Assembly: GCF_029227915.1 (NCBI RefSeq)
Contig: NC_079877.1
Span: forward strand, 34,437,851-34,501,850
From: Hydractinia symbiolongicarpus
Lineage: Eukaryota > Cnidaria > Hydrozoa > Anthoathecata > Hydractiniidae
Length of the DNA: 64,000 bases
Direction of reading: 5' to 3'
The translations under genes were made by a program, and so were the position numbers. Below, one piece after another: positions 1 through 10,050 of this stretch; position 1 is the first letter of the stretch; each line of letters starts with the position of its first letter. The notes under the pieces are model-generated. The model made no database searches and was not told where the DNA came from. It saw only the letters and a program-made list of their open reading frames with translations.

Positions 1-2715
1 GTCAAAATGACTCATTTATCACACTTATAAGGTCAAAGTCCAAAATCAGTTCAATTAAGTCCCACAGTCAATCGTTTCACTGTTGAAAGCGATACAACTT
101 AGTAATATCGGAAAAAAATCACTAAATACATGTTGGTACAAATGTGTGACGCAACCGTTGTAACTCAAACGGATTGACACCGTTAGAAAATCAATGAAAT
201 TTAGTTTTAGAAACTGTCTCTATTTCTTCAGCGCGCGATAACGGCTAGGATTGGTCCCACAGTAAAAAATGACTTATTTATCTTAATTTTTAAAAAAAGG
301 CTACCCAGAGCCTAATGTAATCGCTGAATTCCAGCAATCATGTCAAATTAAGAAGAATGTTATTCCTTGGAGACCTTTTGCCTCATTTATCACATTTATA
401 AGGTCAAAGTCCTGAATCAGTTCAAATAATTCCCACAGTCAATCGTTTCACTGTTAAAACCGATACAACTTAGGAATATCCGAAGAAAATCACTAAATAC
501 ATTTCGGTACGAATATGTGACGCAACTGTTGTAACTCAAACGGATTGACACCGTTAGAAAGTCAATGAAATGTGGTTTTTGAAACTGTCTCTATTTCTTC
601 GGCGCGCGATAACGGCTAGGATTGGTTCCACAGTAAAAAAAGACTTATTTATCTTAATTTTTAAATAAAGCGCTACCACAGCGCCCAGTGTAATCGCTGA
701 GTTCCAGCAATCATGTCAAATTAAGAAGAATGTTATTTCTTGGAGTCCAATTGTCTCACTTATAACATTTATAAGGTCAAAGTCCAAAATCAGTTCAATT
801 AAGTCGCACAGTCAAACGTTTCACAGTTAAAAGCGATACAACTTAGTAATATCGGAAGGAAATCACTAAATACATGTTGGTACGAATATGTGACCCAACC
901 GTTGTAACTCAAACGGATTGACACCATTAAAAAGTCAATGAAATGTAGTTTTTGAAACTGTCTCTACCTCTTCAGCGCGCGATAACGGCTAGGATTGTTT
1001 CCACAGTAATAAATGACTTATTTTTCTTAACTTTTAAACAAAGCACTACCACAGCCCCCAGTGTAATTGCTGAGTTCCAGCAATCATGTCAAATTAAGAA
1101 GAATATCATTTCTTGTAGTCAAAATGACTCATTTATCACATTTATAAGGTCACAGTCCAAAGTTAGTTCAATTAAGTCCCACAGTCAATCGTTTCACTGT
1201 TTGAAGCGATGCAACCTTGTAATATCGGAAAAAAATCACTAAATACATGTTGGTACGAATGTGTGACGCAACTGTTGTAACTCAAACGGATTGACACCGT
1301 TAGAAAATCAGTGAAATTTAGTTTAGAAACTGACTCTATTTCTTTAGCGCGCGATAACGGCTAGGATTGGTCCCACAATAAAAAATGACTTATTTATCTT
1401 AATTTTTAAATAAAGCCTTACCACAGCGCCCAGTGTAATCGCTGAGTTCCAGCAATCATGTCAAATTAAGAAGAATATCATTTCTTGTAGTCAAAATGAC
1501 TCATTTATCACACTTATAAGGTCAAAGTCCAAAATCAGTTCAATTAAGTCCCACAGTCAATCGTTTCACTGTTGAAAGCGATACAACTTAGTAATATCGG
1601 AAAAAAATCACTAAATACATGTTGGTACAAATGTGTGACGCAACCGTTGTAACTCAAACGGATTGACACCGTTAGAAAATCAATGAAATTTAGTTTTAGA
1701 AACTGTCTCTATTTCTTCAGCGCGCGATAACGGCTAGGATTGGTCCCACAGTAAAAAATGACTTATTTATCTTAATTTTTAAAAAAAGGCTACCCAGAGC
1801 CTAATGTAATCGCTGAATTCCAGCAATCATGTCAAATTAAGAAGAATGTTATTCCTTGGAGACCTTTTGCCTCATTTATCACATTTATAAGGTCAAAGTC
1901 CTGAATCAGTTCAAATAATTCCCACAGTCAATCGTTTCACTGTTAAAAGCGATACAACTTAGGAATATCCGAAGAAAATCACTAAATACATTTCGGTACG
2001 AATATGTGACGCAACTGTTGTAACTCAAACGGATTGACACCGTTAGAAAGTCAATGAAATGTGGTTTTTGAAACTGTCTCTATTTCTTCGGCGCGCGATA
2101 ACGGCTAGGATTGGTTCCACAGTAAAAAAAGACTTATTTATCTTAATTTTTAAATAAAGCGCTACCACAGCGCCCAGTGTAATCGCTGAGTTCCAGCAAT
2201 CATGTCAAATTAAGAAGAATGTTATTTCTTGGAGTCCAATTGTCTCACTTATAACATTTATAAGGTCAAAGTCCAAAATCAGTTCAATTAAGTCGCACAG
2301 TCAAACGTTTCACAGTTAAAAGCGATACAACTTAGTAATATCGGAAGGAAATCACTAAATACATGTTGGTACGAATATGTGACCCAACCGTTGTAACTCA
2401 AACGGATTGACACCATTAAAAAGTCAATGAAATGTAGTTTTTGAAACTGTCTCTACCTCTTCAGCGCGCGATAACGGCTAGGATTGTTTCCACAGTAATA
2501 AATGACTTATTTTTCTTAACTTTTAAACAAAGCACTACCACAGCCCCCAGTGTAATTGCTGAGTTCCAGCAATCATGTCAAATTAAGAAGAATATCATTT
2601 CTTGTAGTCAAAATGACTCATTTATCACATTTATAAGGTCACAGTCCAAAGTTAGTTCAATTAAGTCCCACAGTCAATCGTTTCACTGTTTGAAGCGATG
2701 CAACCTTGTAATATC
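1..2715 (+). repeat. Higher-order repeat block: 1489-bp tetramer, almost two copies
   Basis: Bases 1-1226 match 1490-2715 with an offset of 1489 bp, that is four monomers. Reading the two copies side by side I saw one substitution (460 C versus 1949 G). Identity ends at 1227/2716, where the first copy reads ATATCGGAAAAA and the second ATATCAGAAAAATATCGC. The left limit lies outside the window. The four monomers are distinct variants, including one with the AAAAAAAGGCTACCCAGAGCC segment near 291-311 and one with CTTCGGCGCGCG near 598. The near identity implies a recent duplication or recent homogenisation. Confidence 0.93.
11..381 (+). repeat. Reference monomer (type A-like) with internal landmarks
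   Basis: This 371-bp unit serves as a map for the others. In order it holds: TGACTCATTTATC (8-20, crossing the chosen edge); the ten bases GTCCCACAGT (59-68); a short inverted repeat ACAGT...ACTGT (64-68 and 79-83); the very conserved AAATACATGTTGGTAC (124-139), followed by a conserved stretch around TGTGACGCAACC and TCAAACGGATTGACACC; a GCGCGC core (231-236) followed by ATAACGGCTAGG; a second GTCCCACAGT (254-263); TGACTTATTTATC (270-282), similar to the first landmark; an A/T-rich segment; and CAATCATGTCAAATTAAG (from 335). Type A is recognised by TTTAGTTTTAGAAACTG before the GCGCGC core and usually by GCCTTACCACAG after it. The choice of start is arbitrary because the array is tandem. Confidence 0.9.
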
Positions 2716-4740
2716 AGAAAAATATCGCTAAATACATGTTGGTACGAATATGTGACCCAACCGTTGTAACTCAAACGGATTGACACCGTTAGAAAGTCAA
2801 TGAAATGTAGTTTTTGAAGCTGTCTCTATTTCTTCAGCGCGAACTAACGGCTAGGATTGGTTCCACAGTAAAAAATGACTTATTTATCTAAATTTTTTAA
2901 AAAAGGGCTACCACAGAGCCTAATGTAATCGCTGAATTCCAGCAATCATGTCAAATTAAGAAGAATGTTATTCCTTGGAAACCTATTGCCTCATTTATCA
3001 CATTTATAAGGTCACAGTCCTGAAACAGTTCAAATAATTCCCACAGTCAAACATTTCACAGTTAAAAGCGATACAACTTAGTAATATCGGAAGGAAATCA
3101 CTAAATACATGTTGGTACGAATATGTGACGCAACCGTTGTAACTCAAACGGATTGACACCGTTAGAAAGTCAATGAAATGTAGTTTTTGAAACTGTCTCT
3201 ACTTCTTCAGCGCGCGATGACGGCTAGGATTGTTTCCACAGTAATATATGACTTATTTTTCTTAACTTTTAAACAAAGCGCTACCACAGCGCCCAGTGTA
3301 ATTGCTGAGTTCCAGCAATCATGTCAAATTAAGAAGAATATCATTTCTTGTAGTCAAAATGACTCATTTATCACATTTGTAAGGTCAAAGTCCAAAATCA
3401 GTTCAATTAAGTCCCACAGTCAATCGTTTCACTGTTGAAAGCGATACAACTAAGTAATATCGGAAAAAAATCACTAAATACATGTTGGTACGATTATGTG
3501 ACGCAACCGTTGTAAGTCAAACGGATTGACACCGTTAGAAAGTCAATGAAATGTAGTTTTTCAAACTGTCTCTATTTCTTCGGCGCGCGATAACGGCTAG
3601 GATTGGTCCCACAGTACAAAATGACATATTTATCTTAATTTTTAAATAAAGCGTTACCACAGCGCCCAGTGTAATCGGTGAGTTCCATCAATCATGTCAA
3701 ATTAAGGAGAATGTTGTTTCTTCTAGTCAAAATGGCTCACTTATTACATTTATAAGGTCAAAGTCCAAAATCAGTTCAATTAAGTCCCACAGTCAATCGT
3801 TTCTCTGTTGAGAGCGATACAACTTAGTAATATCGGAAGAAAGTCACTAAATACATGTTGGTACGATTATGTGACGCAACCGTTCTAACTCAAACGGATT
3901 GACACCGTAAGAAAGTCAATGAAATGGAGTTTTTGAAACTGTCTCTATATCTTCAGCGCGCGCTAACGGCTAGGATTGGGCCCACAGTAAAAATGACTTA
4001 TTTATCTAAATTTTTAAATGAATCGCTACCACAGGGTCCAGTGTAAATGCTGAGTTCCGGCAATCATGTCAAATTAAGAAGTATATCATTTCTTGTAGTC
4101 AAAATGACTCATTTATCACATTTATAAGGTCAAAGTCCAAAATCAGTTCAATTAAGTCCCACAGTCAATCGTTTCACTGTTGAAAGCGATACAACTTAGT
4201 AATATCGGAAAAAAATCACTAAATACATGTTGGTACGAATGTGTGACGCAACCGTTGTAACTCAAACGGATTGACACCGTTAGAAAATCAATGAAATTTA
4301 GTTTTAGAAACTATCTCTATTTCTTCAGCACGCGATAACGGCTAGGATTGGTCCCACAATAAAAATTAACTTATTTATCTTAATTTTTAAATAAAGCCTT
4401 ACCACAGCGCCCAGTGTAATCGCTGAGTTCCAGCAATCATGTCAAATTAAGAAGAATATCATTTCTTGTAGTCAAAATGACTCATTTATCACATTTATAA
4501 GGTCAAAGTCCAAAATCAGTTCAATTAAGTCCCACAGTCAATCATTTCACTGTTGAAAGCGATACAACTTAGTAATATCGGAAAAAAATCACTAAATACA
4601 TGTTGGTACGATTATGTGACGCAACCATTGTAAGTCAAACGGATTGACACCGTTAGAAAGTCAATGAAATGTGGTTTTTGAAACTGTCTCTATTTCTTCA
4701 GCGCGCGATAACGGCTAGGATTGGTCCCACAGTACAAAAT
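2716..4740 (+). repeat. Satellite monomers without a clear local higher-order period
   Basis: About five and a half monomers of mixed type lie between two HOR blocks. They include a unit with GCGCGAACTAACGG (about 2836), one with CTTCGGCGCGCG (about 3580), and the first type C unit, marked by GGAGTTTTTGAAACTG, CTATATCTTC, the palindromic AGCGCGCGCT (3955-3964) and AAATGAATCGCTACCACAGGGTCC (about 4016). Adjacent units differ clearly and I could not find a multimer period that holds for more than a short distance. Confidence 0.75.
3955..3964. repeat. GC-rich palindrome AGCGCGCGCT of type C monomers
   Basis: This ten-base perfect palindrome is the most G+C-rich spot of the monomer and lies in otherwise A/T-rich DNA. 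Type C units carry it; types A and B have AGCGCGCGAT, D has GCGCATGG or GCGCGTGC, and E has GCGCGAAC or GCGCAAAC, all breaking the symmetry. GCGCGC is present in most monomers and concentrates CpG dinucleotides in one place, so it is the obvious spot for CpG methylation if the organism methylates DNA. No binding protein is known to me. Confidence 0.6.
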
Positions 4741-4899
4741 GACTTATTTATCTTAATTTTTAAATAAACCGTTACCACAGCGCCCAGTGTAATCGGTGAG
4801 TTCCATCAATCATGTCAAATTAAGGAGAATGTCATTTCTTCTAGTCAAAATGGCTCATTTATTACATTTATAAGGTCAAAGTCCAAAATCAGTTCAATT

Positions 4900-4935
4900 A
4901 AGTCCCACAGTCAATCGTTTCTCGCGATAACAGCT
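4900..4935 (+). repeat. Internally deleted monomer junction (first copy)
   Basis: The text runs from CAGTCAATCGTTTCTC directly into GCGATAACAGCTAGG, joining the segment before the GTTGAAAGCG region to the segment at the GCGCGC core. The CTAGG landmark spacing is 219 bp instead of about 373, so about 154 bp are missing, including the most conserved block (AAATACATGTTGGTAC). The monomer just after the junction continues normally. Confidence 0.88.
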
Positions 4936-6610
4936 AGGATTGTTTCCACAGTAAAAAAAGACTTATTTATCTTAATTTTTAAATAAAGCGCTACCACAGC
5001 GCTCAGTGTAATTGCTGAGTTCCAGCAATCATGTCAAATTAAGAAGAATATCATTTCTTGTAGTCAAAACGACTAATTTATCACATTTATAAGGTCAAAG
5101 TCCAAAATCAGTTCAATTAAGTCCCACAGTCAATCGTTTCACTGTTGAAAGCGATACAACTTAGTAATATCGGAAAAAAAATCACTAAATACATGTTGGT
5201 ACTTATGTGTGACGCAACCGTTGTAACTCAAACGGATTGACACCGTTAGAAAATCAATGAAATTTAGTTTTAGAAACTGTCTCTGTTTCTTCAGCGCGCG
5301 ATAACGGCTAGGTTTAGTCCCACAATAAAAAATGACTTATTTATCTTAATTTTTAAATAAAGCGTTACCACAGCGCCCAGTGTAATCGGTGAGTTCCATC
5401 AATCATGTCAAATTAAGGAGAATGTTATTTCTTCTAGTCAAAATGGCTCATTTATTACATTTATAAGGTCAAAGTCCAAAATCAGTTCAATTAAGTCCCA
5501 CAGTCAATCGTTTCTCTGTTGAAAGCGATACAACTTAGTAATATCGGAAGAAAGTCACTAAATACATGTTGGTACGATTATGTGACGCAACCGTTCTAAC
5601 TCAAACGGATTGACACCGTTAGAAAGTCAATGAAATGTACTTTTTTAAGCTGTCTCTACTTCTTCAGCACGCGATAACGGCTAGGATTGGTCCCACAATA
5701 AAAATTAACTTATTTATCTTAATTCTTAAATAAAGCCTTACCACAGCGTCCAGTGTAATCGCTGAGTTCCAGCAATCATGTCAAATTAAGAAGAATATCA
5801 TTTCTTGTAGTCAAAATGACTCATTTATCACATTTATAAGGTCAAAGTCCAAAATCAGTTCAATTAAGTCCCACAGTCAATCATTTCACTGTTGAAAGCG
5901 ATACAACTTAGTAATATCGCAAAAAAATCACTAAATACATGTTGGTACGAATGTGTGACGCAACCGTTGTAACTCAAACGGATTGACACCGTTAGAAAAT
6001 CAATGAAATTTAGTTTTAGAAACTGTCTCTATTTCTTCAACGCGCGATAACGGCTAGGATTGGTCCCACAGTAAAAAATGACTTATTTATCTTAATTTTT
6101 AATTAAAGCCTTACCACAGCGCCCAGTGAAATCGCTGAGTTCCAGCAATCATGTCAAATTAAGAAGAATATCATTTCTTGTAGTCAAAATGACTCATTTA
6201 TCACATTTATAAGGTCAAAATCCAAAATCAGTTCAATTAAGTCCCACAGTCAATCGTTTCACTGTTGAAAGCGAAACAACTTAGTAATATCGGAAGAAAA
6301 TCACTAAATACATGTTGGTACGATTATGTGACGCAACCATTGTAAGTCAAACGGATTGACACCGTTAGAAAGTCAATGAAATGTGGTTTTTAAAACTGTC
6401 TCTATTTCTTCAGCGCGCGATAACGGCTAGGATTGGTCCCACAGTACAAAATGACTTATTTATCTCAATTTATAAATAAACCGTTACCACAGCGCCCAGC
6501 GTAATCGGTGAGTTCCATCAATCATGTCAAATTAAGGAGAATGTCATTTCTTCTAGTCAAAATGGCTCATTTATTACATTTATAAGGTCAAGTCCAAAAT
6601 CAGTTCAATT

Positions 6611-6646
6611 AAGTCCCACAGTCAATCGTTTCTCGCGATAACAGCT
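6611..6646 (+). repeat. Internally deleted monomer junction (second copy, same event)
   Basis: This is the same junction, CGTTTCTCGCGATAACAGC, 1711 bp downstream of the first, so one deletion was later duplicated with its pentamer. This copy also lacks two A residues upstream, reading AAGGTCAAGTCC near 6584 where its partner reads AAGGTCAAAGTCC. Confidence 0.88.
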
Positions 6647-8149
6647 AGGATTGTTTCCACAGTAAAAAAAGACTTATTTATCTTAATTTTTAAATAAAGC
6701 GCTACCACAGCGCTCAGTGTAATTGCTGAGTTCCAGCAATCATGTCAAATTAAGAAGAATATCATTTCTTGTAGTCAAAACGACTAATTTATCACATTTA
6801 TAAGGTCAAAGTCCAAAATCAGTTCAATTAAGTCCCACAGTCAATCGTTTCACTGTTGAAAGCGATACAACTTAGTAATATCGGAAAAAAAATCACTAAA
6901 TACATGTTGGTACTTATGTGTGACGCAACCGTTGTAACTCAAACGGATTGACACCGTTAGAAAATCAATGAAATTTAGTTTTAGAAACTGTCTCTGTTTC
7001 TTCAGCGCGCGATAACGGCTAGGTTTAGTCCCACAATAAAAAATGACTTATTTATCTTAATTTTTAAATAAAGCGTTACCACAGCGCCCAGTGTAATCGG
7101 TGAGTTCCATCAATCATGTCAAATTAAGGAGAATGTTATTTCTTCTAGTCAAAATGGCTCATTTATTACATTTATAAGGTCAAAGTCCAAAATCAGTTCA
7201 ATTAAGTCCCACAGTCAATCGTTTCTCTGTTGAAAGCGATACAACTTAGTAATATCGGAAGAAAGTCACTAAATACATGTTGGTACGATTATGTGACGCA
7301 ACCGTTCTAACTCAAACGGATTGACACCGTTAGAAAGTCAATGAAATGTACTTTTTTAAGCTGTCTCTACTTCTTCAGCACGCGATAACGGCTAGGATTG
7401 GTCCCACAATAAAAATTAACTTATTTATCTTAATTTTTAAATAAAGCCTTACCACAGCGTCCAGTGTAATCGCTGAGTTCCAGCAATCATGTCAAATTAA
7501 GAAGAATATCATTTCTTGTAGTCAAAATGACTCATTTATCACATTTATAAGGTCAAAGTCCAAAATCAGTTCAATTAAGTCCCACAGTCAATCATTTCAC
7601 TGTTGAAAGCGATACAACTTAGTAATATCGCAAAAAAATCACTAAATACATGTTGGTACGAATGTGTGACGCAACCATTGTAACTCAAACGGATTGACAC
7701 CGTTAGAAAATCAATGAAATTTAGTTTTAGAAACTGTCTCTATTTCTTCAACGCGCGATAACGGCTAGGATTGGTCCCACAGTAAAAAATGACTTATTTA
7801 TCTTAATTTTTAATTAAAGCCTTACCACAGCGCCCAGTGAAATCGCTGAGTTCCAGCAATCATGTCAAATTAAGAAGAATATCATTTCTTGTAGTCAAAA
7901 TGACTCATTTATCACATTTATAAGGTCAAAATCCAAAATCAGTTCAATTAAGTCCCACAGTCAATCGTTTCACTGTTGAAAGCGAAACAACTTAGTAATA
8001 TCGGAAGAAAATCACTAAATACATGTTGGTACGATTATGTGACGCAACCATTGTAAGTCAAACGGATTGACACCGTTAGAAAGTCAATGAAATGTGGTTT
8101 TTAAAACTGTCTCTATTTCTTCAGCGCGCGATAACGTCTAGGATTGGTC

Positions 8150-9340
8150 CCACAGTACAAAATGACTTATTTATCTCAATTTATAAATAAACCGTTACCA
8201 CAGCGCCCAGTGTAATCGGTGAGTTCCATCAATCATGTCAAATTAAGGAGAATGTTATTTCTTCTAGTCAAAATGGCTCATTTATTACATTTATAAGGTC
8301 AAAGTCCAAAATCAGTTCAATTAAGTCCCACAGTCAATCGTTTCTCTGTTGAAAGCGATACAACTTAGTAATATCGGAAGAAAATCACTCAATACATGTT
8401 GGTACGATTATGTGACGCAACCATTGTAAGTCAAACGGATTGACATCGTTAGAAAGTCAATGAAATGTGGTTTTTGAAACTGTCTCTATTTCTTCAGCGC
8501 GCGATAACGGCTAGGATTGGTCTCACAGTACAAAATGACTTATTTATCTCAATTTATAAATAAACCGTTACCACAGCGCCCAGTGTAATCGGTGAGTTCC
8601 ATCAATCATGTCAAATTAAGGAGAATGTTATTTCTTCTAGTCAAAATGGCTCATTTATTACATTTATAAGGTCAAAGTCCAAAATCAGTTCAATTAAGTC
8701 CCACAGTCAATCATTTCACTGTTGAAAGCGATACAACTTAGTAATATCGCAAAAAAATCACTAAATACATGTTGGTACGAATGTGTGACGCAACCGTTGT
8801 AACTCAAACGGATTGACACCGTTAGAAAATCAATGAAATTTAGTTTTAGAAACTGTCTCTATATCTTCAACGCGCGATAACGGCTAGGATTGGTCCCACA
8901 GTAAAAAATGACTTATTTATCTTAATTTTTAAATAAAGCCTTACCACAGCGCCCAGTGTAATCGGTGAGTTCCATCAATCATGTCAAATTAAGGAGAATG
9001 TTATTTCTTCTAGTCAAAATGGCTCATTTATTACATTTATAAGGTCAAAGTCCAAAATCAGTTCAATTAAGTCCCACTGTCTCTATTTCTTCAGCGCGCG
9101 ATAACGGCTATTATTGGTCCCACAGTACAAAATGACTTATTTATCTCAATTTATAAATAAACCTTTACCACAGCGCCCAGTGTAATCGGTGAGTTCCATC
9201 AATCATGTCAAATTAAGGAGAATGTTATTTCTTCTAGTCAAAATGGCTCATTTATTACATTTATAAGGTCAAACTCCAAAATCAGTTCAATTAAGTCCCA
9301 CAGTCAATCGTTTCTCTGTTGAAAGCGATACAACTTAGTA
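8150..9340 (+). repeat. Mixed monomers with a second, independent internal deletion
   Basis: Units here are mostly type B (GTGGTTTTTGAAACTG, CACAGTACAAAATGAC, ATCGGTGAGTTCCATC) and type A. At about 9077 the sequence GTCCCAC runs straight into TGTCTCTATTTC, removing about 149 bp: the GGTCC landmarks at 8892 and 9116 are only 224 bp apart. This deletion has different end points from the one near 4921, and I saw no second copy. The shortened unit also carries a local change, GGCTATTATTGG for GGCTAGGATTGG. Confidence 0.85.
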
Positions 9341-9622
9341 ATATCGGAAGAAAATCAATAAATACATGTTGGTACGAATATGTAACGCAACCGTTCTAAC
9401 TCTAACGGATTGACACTGTTAGAAAGTCAATGAAATGGAGTTTTTGAAACTATCTCTATATCTTCAGCGCGCGCTAACGGCTAGGATTGGTCCCACAGTA
9501 AAAATGACTTATTTATCTAAATTTTTAAATGAATCGCTACCACAGGGTCCAGTGTATACGCCTAGTCCCACCAATCATGTCAAATTGAGAAGAATGGTAT
9601 TTCTTGGTGTCCAATTGTCTCA

Positions 9623-9639
9623 CTTATAACATTTATAAG
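9623..9639. repeat. Perfect inverted repeat inside a monomer subset
   Basis: CTTATAA, a CAT spacer and TTATAAG form a 17-base perfect inverted repeat. It appears wherever the variant text CTCACTTATAACATTTATAAGG replaces the usual CTCATTTATCACATTTATAAGG, for example near 755, 2244, 9623 and 44665. It is a property of particular variants and is broken in most monomers. It could extrude as a small hairpin; no function is shown. Confidence 0.7.
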
Positions 9640-9679
9640 GTCAAAGTTCAAAATCAGTTCAATTAAGTCGCACAGTCAA

Positions 9680-10050
9680 ACGTTTTACAGTTAAAAGCGA
9701 TGCAACCTAGTAATATCCGAATACTTTCGCTAAATACATGTTGGTACGAATATGTGACGCAACCGTTGTAACTCAAACGGAATTATACCGCCAAGAAATC
9801 AATGAAATGTAGTTTTTGAGAATGTCTTTATTTCTTCAGCGCATGGTAACGGCCAGGATTGGTCCCACAGTAAGAAAATCTTATTTATCTAAATTTTTAA
9901 ATAAAGCGCTACCGCAGAGCCTAATGTAACCGCTGAATTCCAGAAATCATGTCAAATTAGGAAGAATGTTATTCCTTGGAGACAAATTGGCGCATTAATC
10001 ACATTTATAAGGTCACAGTCCAAAATCAGTTCAGTTAAGTCCCACAGTCA
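9680..10050 (+). repeat. First type D monomer (most divergent variant)
   Basis: Type D is recognised by linked differences along its length: GATGCAACCTAGTAATATCCG, ATACTTTCGCTAAATACATG, CGGAATTATACCGCCAAG, GAGAATGTCTTTATTTC, GCGCATGGTAACGGCCAGG, CAGTAAGAAAATCTTATTTATC and ACCGCAGAGCCTAATGTAAC. The central AAATACATGTTGGTAC block is unchanged. None of the monomers to the left carries this set. Later D units (after about 47 kb) have GCGCGTGCTAACGG in place of GCGCATGGTAACGG, so D itself has subtypes. Confidence 0.88.

Larger units (their letters stand above)
4740..8150 (+). repeat. Higher-order repeat block: 1711-bp pentamer containing a shortened monomer
   Basis: Diagnostic positions recur with an offset of exactly 1711 bp: the junction CTCGCGATAACAGC at 4921 and 6632, the C in ATATCGCAAAA at 5920 and 7631, AATTAAAGCC at 6101 and 7812, and GCGAAACAAC at 6271 and 7982. 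The unit is four full monomers plus one shortened monomer (spacing of the CTAGG landmark: 374, 373, 373, 373 and 218 bp). Similarity fades after about 8140: the second copy is followed by a full-length monomer at the place where the first copy is followed by the shortened one. A substitution is visible near 6426/8137 (ACGGCTAGG versus ACGTCTAGG). Confidence 0.9.

Noticed and set aside
8-14. TGACTCA, the AP-1/bZIP consensus, present once in many monomers.
   Set aside because: A seven-base match in a repeat of this length is not surprising, and many monomers carry TGGCTCA, TGTCTCA or TGACTTA instead. No promoter context.
64-83. ACAGT...ACTGT as a functional stem-loop or terminator.
   Set aside because: Five-base arms with a ten-base loop are weak, and the arms are changed in many monomers (ACAGT...ACAGT or ...CTCTGT). 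No transcription unit is evident.
952-1242. Small protein gene (96 codons), repeated at 2441.
   Set aside because: It lies within the monomer, starts and stops at satellite positions, and closely related copies carry stops or other reading lengths. No signal sequence, domain or ribosome-binding context supports it.
9720-9740. Possible CENP-B box: TTCGCTAAATACATG in type D monomers matches 7 of the 9 fixed positions of the mammalian consensus.
   Set aside because: The CGGG end is missing (CATG). With equal base frequencies about one 7-of-9 match is expected by chance per monomer when both strands are read. Other types lack the TTCG part. No full CENP-B box was seen.
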